A stretch of DNA of 13,405 nucleotides from JBAUHN01 sp049680295 (GTDB taxonomy: Bacteria > Pseudomonadota > Alphaproteobacteria > Rhodobacterales > Rhodobacteraceae): assembly GCA_049680295.1 (NCBI GenBank), contig JBAUHN010000310.1, positions 1 to 13,405 on the forward strand, read 5' to 3'. A program made the position numbers and the translations under genes. Shown in pieces: positions 1-5,679 of the stretch. Under the pieces are notes generated by a model that was not told the origin of the DNA, did no database searches, and worked only from the letters and a program-made list of their open reading frames with translations. Each line of letters opens with the position of its first letter. Position 1 is the first letter of the stretch.

Positions 1-107
1 ATCAGTAGCCGGTTGTCGGGAAATTCAACGGTGCCGCGCGCAGGTTGGGCTGCGGGCGGTGGTGGAGTTTGGACGCTTGAGGCCAATACCTGCTCCTTGG
101 GGGTCAT
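1..107 (-). CDS. PhoH family ATPase, N-terminal fragment (cut by window edge)
   Basis: Reading leftward from ATG at 107, 35 complete codons stay open to the window edge. The peptide has a Pro/Ala-rich lead-in (four prolines at residues 15-18) and then V27-E-F-P-D-N-R-L-L35, which matches the segment just before the core of PhoH-type proteins in alphaproteobacteria (typically VEFPDNRLLI...). A good ribosome site (AAGGGG, six bases from ATG) supports the start. PhoH/YbeZ proteins are cytoplasmic P-loop ATPases linked to RNA metabolism, often encoded beside the endoribonuclease YbeY. The ATPase domain itself lies outside the window. The call rests on this short N-terminus plus the position downstream of miaB, a common neighbour, so family membership is likely but not proven. 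Confidence 0.72.
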   Translation of the reverse strand, partial: MTPKEQVLASSVQTPPPPAAQPARGTVEFPDNRLL

Positions 108-267
108 GGATTACCCCTTAGCGTGCCAATTCCCCACAGGCGGCGCAAGCATTTGCAGGCAGATTTCAAACATTTGTCGCAATAAATTGAGCAAGCTTTT
201 GCCTGCCTGCCCAGAAACAGGCCATCGCAGCGGGCATTGGCCGACCTCAACGACCCCTCGTGCAGGG

Positions 268-588
268 CTACGCCGGGTCGCCGAGAATTTTTGGGCTGCC
301 TTTTTTAAAGTCTCCTGACGTATAGGTCGGTTCTGCCACGCCGGAACACACTGGTTTGCCGCGTTTGTCTAGTCTGGCCGACAAGTATCCTTCGACACCG
401 TCATCAATAATCCAGTGATCACAACCATTTGGATCAACCCAGATGCCTGCCTGTAGTTCTGACAGATGTTTCCGGTCAATACCGCCATCGACTGTTTTAT
501 CCGGGCCAAGTTGTCTGACTTGCCCATCTTCACAGCCAGTCAATAGGACCGCTACGAATCCCATTATTGTCATTTTCAAAAATGTCAT
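268..588 (-). CDS. Small predicted lipoprotein with DGCxHW segment
   Basis: A 106-residue protein when started at ATG 588, which has an upstream AGGGCAGG-type ribosome site in the 13-base gap after the OmpA-family gene. A longer in-frame extension (to 693) would overlap that gene and hide the signal peptide, so it was not chosen. Residues 1-19 form a lipoprotein signal: basic/hydrophobic stretch and lipobox L16-T-G-C19. E20 and not Asp follows the cysteine, so outer-membrane sorting is plausible. Residues 49-81 (IWVDPNGCDHW... to PVC81) align without gaps to residues 47-79 of the upstream OmpA-family protein, 20 of 33 identical, including C56, H58, W59, D62, D63 and C81. The C-terminus is short and polar. 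The biochemical function is unknown; a cell-envelope location is inferred. Confidence 0.82.
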   Translation of the reverse strand: MTFLKMTIMGFVAVLLTGCEDGQVRQLGPDKTVDGGIDRKHLSELQAGIWVDPNGCDHWIIDDGVEGYLSARLDKRGKPVCSGVAEPTYTSGDFKKGSPKILGDPA

Positions 589-601
589 TTCGCCTGCCCT
601 A

Positions 602-1177
602 TCAACGAACACATATAATTTCGACGCGGCGGTTTTTGGCCATGCCAGCCGCCGAATTATTCGACGCCACCGGTTGCCGTTCGCCGTAACCACGGATTTC
701 GCTGACCTTTGCGCCAGCTGATTTCGCGATCTGTGCCACCGATCTTGCCCGGTTCACGGACAGTTGCATATTATACGCATCAGATGCACGGCTGTCGGTG
801 TGGCCGGCAATAATATAGGAGGACGCGGCGGAACTTCGAAAGAATGCGACCAGGCTTTTTTGTCGGCTAGGGTGAATGCTGTGGCTGCCGGATGCAAAAA
901 ACTGATCCGCGCTCATGACGCCACAAAGGTTCCCGCGTCGGCACACTGGTATGCCCTGCCGATCGGTGTGCGGTGTCATGTACCCTTCTGCACCGTCATC
1001 CATCACCCAATGTTCGCAACCGTCGGGATCAACCCAAATCGTCGGAATATAGCGCCCGCCGTCGCGATCTTGTTGCGACTTGGTCTGCGCTGCCGCGGCG
1101 AAACCCAGGCAGGATACCAACACCGCCAACACCAGCCTTCCTATCGGCCGTTTTAGCGCTCCAAATACATCATTCAC
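602..1177 (-). CDS. Secreted OmpA-family peptidoglycan-binding protein with DGCEHW N-terminal segment
   Basis: A 191-residue exported protein. The start is GTG at 1177, preceded by a GGGGG-type ribosome site; no in-frame ATG gives the signal peptide. Residues 1-30 are a signal sequence (basic start, hydrophobic core, likely cleavage after the AAAA run). Residues 47-79 carry the segment IWVDPDGCEHW...PVC79, repeated in the next gene, with C85 nearby. Residues about 88-191 are an OmpA C-terminal domain: GHTD128, then LSVNRAR with R143 fifteen residues later. This is the Asp/Arg pair and spacing used by OmpA domains to bind diaminopimelate of peptidoglycan. NRRVEI near the end is also typical. 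It lacks a beta-barrel, so it is a periplasmic or wall-attached protein and not a porin. The N-terminal segment has no function I can name. Confidence 0.88.
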   Translation of the reverse strand: MNDVFGALKRPIGRLVLAVLVSCLGFAAAAQTKSQQDRDGGRYIPTIWVDPDGCEHWVMDDGAEGYMTPHTDRQGIPVCRRGNLCGVMSADQFFASGSHSIHPSRQKSLVAFFRSSAASSYIIAGHTDSRASDAYNMQLSVNRARSVAQIAKSAGAKVSEIRGYGERQPVASNNSAAGMAKNRRVEIICVR

Positions 1178-1243
1178 CGATTACCCCCAACTTCACTACA
1201 AGCCTTCGAACACGCGAAATTTACCCTGCGCAGTCACGTTCAA

Positions 1244-1272
1244 AGAATACGGAATATACGGGCATCTGTGAA
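1244..1272 (-). promoter_or_regulatory. Candidate sigma-70 promoter for the OmpA-family/lipoprotein pair
   Basis: On the minus strand TTCACA (forward 1267-1272) is followed after exactly 17 bases by TATTCT (forward 1244-1249). These match the -35 and -10 consensus at 5/6 and 4/6 positions. Transcription would start near 1237, giving a leader of about 60 bases before the GTG at 1177. The -35 box overlaps the inverted repeat at 1268-1285. This is a pattern match only. Confidence 0.45.
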
Positions 1273-1285
1273 GCGCTCATTCACC
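1268..1285. repeat. Inverted repeat GTGAA-N7-TTCAC (copy 1)
   Basis: Forward sequence GTGAAGCGCTCATTCACC. Arms GTGAA and TTCAC are perfect complements separated by seven bases, the geometry of a dimeric-regulator operator. It overlaps the -35 box of the candidate promoter for the OmpA-family gene. A near-identical element (15 of 18 positions) lies at 8140-8157, upstream of another operon. The binding factor is unknown. Confidence 0.4.
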
Positions 1286-1371
1286 AGATATAGTGTCATA
1301 TGGGCAAATTCGGACCATAGGTGGAGAGGATCAAGGGCGCAATCAATCCAAGGATGCAGTGCCGCCAGGGT

Positions 1372-2703
1372 TCATACGGGAATAGCGGACAAAGAGTTTG
1401 TTTTGGCCTCAACGATTCTCACCCTGGAGATGTCGCCAATGGCGGCTTGAGATCCTTCGATATGCACCGCGTGCAGATATTCCGATTTACCCACCATTTG
1501 ACCTGACTGCCGCCCTTGCTTTTCGACAAGAACACGTAAGTCGCGACCGACCATCCCTTGTTGAATGTCGCGCTGATGTTTGGTGATCTGGCTTTGCATC
1601 GTCTGCAACCGTTCGTTCGCAACATCCGGGTCAATCTGCCCACGCTCAGCGGCAGGCGTGCCGGGCCGGGTCGAGTATTTGAAAGAATAGGCATAGCCGT
1701 AACGCACCTCTTCGATCAGATCGAGCGTTGCCTGAAAATCGGCGTCGGTTTCTTCGGGAAATCCTACGATGAAATCGCCCGACAGCACGATATCGGGACG
1801 CGCGGCCCGGATCCGTTCAATCACGCGCAGATAGCTTTCCACCGTGTGGCTGCGGTTCATCCGTTTCAATATCCGGTCAGAGCCGGACTGCACCGGTAAA
1901 TGCAGATAGGGCATCAGTTTATCGCAGGTGCCATGGGCCTCGATCAGATCATCGGTCATGTCATTGGGGTGTGAGGTGGTAAATCTGATCCGTGCCAGCC
2001 CGTCGATGTCATTCAAGGCCCAGATCAACCGCGCCAGACTGTGATCGGACCCGTCCGCGCCGGCACCATGATAGGCGTTCACATTTTGCCCCAACAAAGT
2101 GATTTCGCGCACGCCGCGGTCCACCAGGTTGCGGGCCTCGTCCAAGATACGGTCCACAGGGCGGCTGACTTCGGCACCACGGGTATAGGGCACCACGCAA
2201 AACGCACAAAACTTGTCGCAGCCTTCTTGTACGGTCAGAAATGCAGATGGCGCACGTTTGGATTTGGGGCGTTTTGCCAACTGTTCAAATTTGTCTTCTT
2301 GCGGGAAATCGGTGTCGAGCGCAGTTCGACCCTGACGCACCTCAGCCTCCATCTCCGGCAAGCGGTGGTAGGATTGCGGACCAACAACCAGATCAACTGC
2401 AGGCTGACGGCGCATTATCTCGGCACCTTCGGCCTGAGCGACACAACCGGTCACGCCGATTTTCAAATCCGGGTTCAAAGCCTTTAACGGCTTCATCCGG
2501 CCCAATTCGGAATAAATTTTCTCGGCCGCTTTTTCGCGGATATGGCAGGTATTAAGCAAGATCATGTCGGCGTTTTCCGCGCGATCCGTTTCAACGTAGC
2601 CCTGCCCGCCTAGCGCTTCGGCCATGCGTTCGCTGTCGTAGACATTCATCTGACAACCATAGGTCTTGATAAACAGCTTTTTGGGCGAGGTCATTGCGCG
2701 CAT
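1372..2703 (-). CDS. miaB: tRNA-2-methylthio-N6-dimethylallyladenosine synthase MiaB
   Basis: A 443-residue radical-SAM methylthiotransferase that adds the 2-methylthio group to N6-isopentenyl-A37 of tRNAs reading U-starting codons; cytoplasmic. The N-terminal methylthiotransferase domain shows the three cysteines that bind the auxiliary [4Fe-4S] cluster: C17 (KTYGCQMN), C53 ([10 protein letters not shown]) and C87 (GVTGCVAQ). The radical-SAM cluster is C162-x3-C166-x2-C169. A TRAM RNA-binding domain fills the last ~65 residues. Length and motif order are those of full-length MiaB and not the related MtaB or RimO. Two in-frame ATGs, at 2703 and 2694, are both plausible and neither has a strong ribosome site; the shorter start gives the usual MTSPKKL beginning. 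It is transcribed toward the OmpA-family gene across a 194-base gap, so co-transcription is uncertain. Confidence 0.97.
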   Translation of the reverse strand: MRAMTSPKKLFIKTYGCQMNVYDSERMAEALGGQGYVETDRAENADMILLNTCHIREKAAEKIYSELGRMKPLKALNPDLKIGVTGCVAQAEGAEIMRRQPAVDLVVGPQSYHRLPEMEAEVRQGRTALDTDFPQEDKFEQLAKRPKSKRAPSAFLTVQEGCDKFCAFCVVPYTRGAEVSRPVDRILDEARNLVDRGVREITLLGQNVNAYHGAGADGSDHSLARLIWALNDIDGLARIRFTTSHPNDMTDDLIEAHGTCDKLMPYLHLPVQSGSDRILKRMNRSHTVESYLRVIERIRAARPDIVLSGDFIVGFPEETDADFQATLDLIEEVRYGYAYSFKYSTRPGTPAAERGQIDPDVANERLQTMQSQITKHQRDIQQGMVGRDLRVLVEKQGRQSGQMVGKSEYLHAVHIEGSQAAIGDISRVRIVEAKTNSLSAIPV

Positions 2704-2805
2704 CCAGGATCAGGGCAGATGGGCGGTTGCCTAACAGTCGCGCTTGGTTCTTGCAATGCTCCCTGAATTAGCCGATTCATGGCACTGTTACCGCGTGAGG
2801 TCGAA

Positions 2806-3675
2806 ATGAAATACGACAGTCTGACTGCATTTTTGAAAAACGGGCGCGACGCTCTGGCGAAAGGCCCTGTTGCGATCATATTGATCGAAGATGATGTCGA
2901 GATTGCCACCACGCTGCGGCATTACTTGCAATCGGGCTTTGTGTCGGTGCTGGCGTTGATGCCGGACACGTTCGAATTACCGCAAGATCTGGACCAGACC
3001 GTCACCCGCATCACCTATGATGCAACGGCCGATGGGGCGACCGAGGAGGCGGTCAACCAGATCATTGCCGCCGCCCCCAATGTTTGGATGTACTACGGCT
3101 ATAACGCGGAATACCTGTTCTATCCGTTTTGCGAAACGCGCACGGTTGCTGAAATGCTGGCCTTTCATCTGGAAGAACGGCGCGACGCCATGTTGACCTA
3201 TGTGATAGACCTATATGCCGATGATCTGGATGAATTTCCGCAAGCCGTGTCTCTGGACCGCGCCTATCTGGACCGTTCGGGTTACTACGCGCTGGCCCGG
3301 CCTGACGGGGACGATTATGGCAATCCCCTTACCCGGCAATTGGACTTTTTCGGCGGTTTGCGCTGGCGGTTCGAAGAACACGTGCCTTTCGCGCGGCGCA
3401 AAATTGACCGGATCGCGCTGTTTCGTTCCAAACGCGGGCTAAAGCTGCGTGCTGACCACACTTTCAACGACGAAGAATACAATACCTATGCCTGTCCCTG
3501 GCATCACAATATCACGGCGGCGGTTTGTTCTTTTCGCACCGCAAAGGCGCTCAAGATGAACCCGGGCAGCACCTTTGAAATCGACACTTTCAAGTGGCAC
3601 AATTCGGCGCCATTCGAATGGCATTCGCGGCAGTTGCTAGATTTGGGGTTGATGGAATCCGGGCAGTGGTTCTAG
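2806..3675 (+). CDS. Uncharacterised protein, possibly GT-A/GT2-like glycosyltransferase
   Basis: A 289-residue soluble protein with no signal peptide or membrane helix. ATG 2806 was chosen because GAGG sits about five bases upstream; an in-frame ATG at 2779 has no ribosome site. The N-terminus alternates hydrophobic strands and helices (VAIILIEDD at 22-30, then a strand ending in LALMP), resembling the nucleotide-sugar half of GT-A folds. An acidic run, D129-D-L-D-E133, could act like a DxD metal site. The C-terminal half holds a dense polar/aromatic block, HTFNDEEYNTY at 208-218 and CPWHHN at 220-225, that looks catalytic or metal-binding. I recall similar proteins in Rhodobacterales labelled glycosyltransferase family 2 or hypothetical, so the assignment is tentative. 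It diverges from miaB and converges with the dioxygenase gene, their stops nine bases apart. Confidence 0.85.
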   Translation: MKYDSLTAFLKNGRDALAKGPVAIILIEDDVEIATTLRHYLQSGFVSVLALMPDTFELPQDLDQTVTRITYDATADGATEEAVNQIIAAAPNVWMYYGYNAEYLFYPFCETRTVAEMLAFHLEERRDAMLTYVIDLYADDLDEFPQAVSLDRAYLDRSGYYALARPDGDDYGNPLTRQLDFFGGLRWRFEEHVPFARRKIDRIALFRSKRGLKLRADHTFNDEEYNTYACPWHHNITAAVCSFRTAKALKMNPGSTFEIDTFKWHNSAPFEWHSRQLLDLGLMESGQWF

Positions 3676-3684
3676 CCGTCTGGT

Positions 3685-4482
3685 CTAGCGGACAAACAAC
3701 GTCGGAAACCAATCTTGTCGCAACTTGTCTCCGGCGGACATGTTATGCCCGGGAAACGGCGGCGAGGTCGGCCCAGGGCGCACCACATACCGCGCGTCGT
3801 CCCCCACCAGCCTAAGCGAAAATGCCCGACGCCGCATTGGCGTGTCGTTGCCGCGCGCACCGTGCAAAATACCATAGTGAAAGGCGACGGCGTCACCCGG
3901 CTCCATCGCAAACTCGACGATTGGCATGCCTTCTGCATCAGGATCAGGGACCGGCATATAAGCGTCTGTTTCGGGGTAGAAATTATCCTCTGCCAGCCAC
4001 CGTGTCGGCAAAACCGGTTTTTCCCATTTGTGCGACCCCACGACGCAGCGCAGTGACGCATCTGTCACCGGATCAAGTGGCGACCAGAAACTGACGGTTT
4101 GCTGACCTTCGACAAAATAGTAGGGGCTGTCTTGATGCCAGGGTGTTGGCTTGGATGTGCCCGGTTCCTTGACCAGCACATGATCGTGAAACATCTGAGC
4201 GGACTGGCTTTGCATCAGATCGGCGGCGACCTCTGCCGCTGGTGAGGCTTCTATCACCGCGCGAAATTCCGGGATTCGCTGCCAATTGCAGTAATCGTCA
4301 AAAAATCGACCCGATTCGTTGTCTGTCAGGTTTTCTGCCGCATAAGGCCCCGGATCTGCCATGTTGCGAGCGACGCCAGCCCGCAATGTTTCAACGTGAT
4401 CAGCAAACAGGCCACGGATCAGAACGACGCCATCGCGTTGGTAGGTCTCAATGTCGGCGTGTTGTAAAAGCGGATGTGGCAC
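3685..4482 (-). CDS. Phytanoyl-CoA dioxygenase (PhyH) family Fe(II)/2-oxoglutarate oxygenase
   Basis: A 265-residue cytoplasmic enzyme of the PhyH family, which hydroxylates a substrate using O2, Fe(II) and 2-oxoglutarate. The iron triad is visible as H116-x-D118 (PWHQD) and distal H207 (LHGARGN). R219, in RRRAFSLR, is the likely 2-oxoglutarate carboxylate ligand. The start is GTG at 4482; the next in-frame Met (residue 41) would remove the first conserved helices. The ribosome site is weak, and GTG lies three bases after the irr stop, so translation probably depends on coupling to irr. The substrate cannot be read from sequence: bacterial PhyH proteins act on diverse small molecules, and the name does not imply phytanoyl-CoA. 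Pairing with an iron regulator suits an iron-requiring enzyme, but that link is inference. Confidence 0.92.
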   Translation of the reverse strand: MPHPLLQHADIETYQRDGVVLIRGLFADHVETLRAGVARNMADPGPYAAENLTDNESGRFFDDYCNWQRIPEFRAVIEASPAAEVAADLMQSQSAQMFHDHVLVKEPGTSKPTPWHQDSPYYFVEGQQTVSFWSPLDPVTDASLRCVVGSHKWEKPVLPTRWLAEDNFYPETDAYMPVPDPDAEGMPIVEFAMEPGDAVAFHYGILHGARGNDTPMRRRAFSLRLVGDDARYVVRPGPTSPPFPGHNMSAGDKLRQDWFPTLFVR

Positions 4483-4485
4483 AGA

Positions 4486-4905
4486 TCAGGGTTTGCGGCG
4501 CAGGCGGATTACGACATCCACAGATGCAATCTCGGCGCCAATAGGGGCATCAGGCAGCTGCGCAATCACCAGCTGGTCTGACGGGGCATCGGTTAGCCGT
4601 GCATCGTCTTCCCAATAAAAATGGGGGTGATCATGGGTGTTCGTGTCAAAATAGCTTTTAGAGCCATCAACCGTGACTTCTTGCAAAAGACCCGCATCAC
4701 AGAACGTGCGCAATGTGTTGTAAACGGTCGCCAGTGAAACCGCTTCATCCTGCGCAATGGCTGCGTCGAACAGGCTTTCGGCAGTGACATGGCGGTCTTG
4801 GCCGTCGCCAACCAGCAATGCCGCCAACGTCACCCGTTGGCGCGTAGGGCGCAGTCCAGCCTGTGTCAGCCATGTTGTTCCGATGTTATGTTGCGATTGT
4901 GTCAT
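4486..4905 (-). CDS. irr: Iron response regulator Irr (Fur family)
   Basis: A 139-residue Fur-superfamily DNA-binding protein. The winged-helix domain covers residues ~10-85, with GLRPTRQRV at 17-25 and the recognition helix VSLATVYNTLRTF at 56-68. The dimer/sensor domain follows, with YFDTNTHDHPHFYWED. The structural-zinc CxxC pairs of true Fur/Zur are missing (the only Cys is C69), and the FDTNTHDH stretch is typical of Irr. In alphaproteobacteria Irr represses or activates iron and heme genes and is inactivated through heme. The usual three-histidine cluster reads H91-D-H93-P-H95 here, and the N-terminal Cys-Pro heme motif of Bradyrhizobium Irr is absent. An AGGA ribosome site lies four bases before ATG 4905. 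It diverges from fabA, a conserved arrangement in Rhodobacterales. Confidence 0.9.
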   Translation of the reverse strand: MTQSQHNIGTTWLTQAGLRPTRQRVTLAALLVGDGQDRHVTAESLFDAAIAQDEAVSLATVYNTLRTFCDAGLLQEVTVDGSKSYFDTNTHDHPHFYWEDDARLTDAPSDQLVIAQLPDAPIGAEIASVDVVIRLRRKP

Positions 4906-4931
4906 CGCGTCCTCATTCGCTGTTTGTCTGT

Positions 4932-4960
4932 ATATAAGGCGTTAGGGCTGCTGTTTTCAA
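4932..4960 (-). promoter_or_regulatory. Candidate sigma-70 promoter of irr
   Basis: Minus strand: TTGAAA (forward 4955-4960), 17-base spacer, TTATAT (forward 4932-4937). These are close to consensus with ideal spacing, in the right place 27-55 bases before the irr start codon. The -35 overlaps the small palindrome at 4956-4965. Confidence 0.6.
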
Positions 4961-4965
4961 ATGAA
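4956..4965. promoter_or_regulatory. Palindrome TTCAAATGAA over the irr -35 box (possible operator)
   Basis: Arms TTCA and TGAA are perfect complements around a central AA. The element overlaps the candidate irr -35 hexamer and lies between divergent irr and fabA, so a bound regulator could block irr. It is short and does not clearly match the TTTAGAA-N3-TTCTAAA-like Irr box, so identity as an Irr site is unproven. Confidence 0.3.
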
Positions 4966-5055
4966 TTTCGCATCCTGTCTGGCAAGGAATGCCGCAAAAA
5001 ATCCAAAGGCACGCCTATCTGGCCTGCCTGTTGCGCTTTGAACAATCACTACCCT

Positions 5056-5069
5056 GCTGCCCTTGCAGC
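5056..5069 (+). other. Small hairpin in the fabA leader
   Basis: GCTGC-CCTT-GCAGC is a perfect five-pair stem with a four-base loop, 66 bases before the fabA start. It is too weak and lacks the U-run needed for an intrinsic terminator. The whole 4906-5134 interval holds no convincing gene; besides this hairpin it has a ten-base direct repeat, GTCTGGCAAG at 4977-4986 and 5099-5108. Confidence 0.35.
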
Positions 5070-5134
5070 GAGTACGAGCGCGATGTTAGACCAACAGCGT
5101 CTGGCAAGTTTAACGAGCAGGAGCCGCGCACCAA

Positions 5135-5644
5135 ATGGCCGAATACCCAACACATTTTGACAAAGACGATCTTTTGAAATGCGCCAGAGGCGAACTTTTT
5201 GGCCCCGGCAATGCTCAGTTGCCGGAACCACCCATGTTGATGATGGACCGGATAACCGACATCAGCGCCGATGGCGGCGCGCACGGCAAGGGCCATGTTG
5301 TTGCTGAATTTGATATCACGCCTGACCTGTGGTTCTTTACCTGTCACTTTCCCGGCAATCCGATCATGCCCGGCTGTCTGGGTCTGGACGGGTTATGGCA
5401 ATTGACCGGCTTTAATCTGGGCTGGCGTGGTTGGCAGGGTCAGGGCATGGCTTTGGGCGTGGGTGAGGTCAAACTGACCGGCATGGTCAAACCAGACCGG
5501 AAAATGCTGACATATTACGTCGATTTCACCCGCGTTATTGATCGTCGCCTCAAGATGGGTGTTGCCGATGGCCGTGTTGTTGCAGATGGTGAAGACATAT
5601 ATGTCGTCAAGGACATGAAAGTTGGCTTGGCCACGGCTGGTTAG
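5135..5644 (+). CDS. fabA: 3-hydroxydecanoyl-ACP dehydratase/isomerase FabA
   Basis: A 169-residue hot-dog-fold enzyme that dehydrates 3-hydroxydecanoyl-ACP to trans-2-decenoyl-ACP and isomerises it to cis-3, the branch point of oxygen-independent unsaturated fatty acid synthesis. Catalytic residues are H71 (CHFPGNP) and D85 ([10 protein letters not shown]), equivalent to H70 and D84 of the E. coli enzyme. Length is exactly typical, and PMLMMDR at 33-39 is the usual FabA N-terminal signature. Presence of the isomerase-type active site and of fabB next door separates it from FabZ. GGAG lies 11 bases before ATG 5135, slightly far. It probably opens a fabA-fabB-fabI operon; the 229-base leader shared with irr is the likely control region, but no clear plus-strand promoter was found. 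Confidence 0.97.
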   Translation: MAEYPTHFDKDDLLKCARGELFGPGNAQLPEPPMLMMDRITDISADGGAHGKGHVVAEFDITPDLWFFTCHFPGNPIMPGCLGLDGLWQLTGFNLGWRGWQGQGMALGVGEVKLTGMVKPDRKMLTYYVDFTRVIDRRLKMGVADGRVVADGEDIYVVKDMKVGLATAG

Positions 5645-5679
5645 GCAATATTGACTGAATTGAATTGGGGGACTGCGCT

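Noticed and set aside
155..210. Perfect eight-base inverted repeat GCAGGCAG (155-162) and CTGCCTGC (203-210) between the lipoprotein gene and phoH.
   Set aside because: The 40-base loop and absence of a U-run argue against a terminator; repeats of this length are expected occasionally by chance.
300..310. T-run (ccttttttaaag) near the lipoprotein 3' end as a terminator.
   Set aside because: It is inside the coding region and has no adjacent stem on either strand.
589..693. N-terminal extension of the lipoprotein up to 693.
   Set aside because: It would overlap the end of the OmpA-family gene and place 35 residues before a clear lipoprotein signal; ATG 588 has its own ribosome site.
1284..1300. 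ACACTATATC on the minus strand resembling half of an NrdR box upstream of the OmpA-family gene.
   Set aside because: Only one half matches, NrdR boxes normally come in pairs, and no ribonucleotide reductase gene is nearby.
4961..5041. A 26-codon open frame in the fabA leader starting ATG at 4961 (leader-peptide candidate).
   Set aside because: No ribosome site upstream, no run of a single regulatory amino acid, and the ATG lies within the promoter palindrome region; likely chance.
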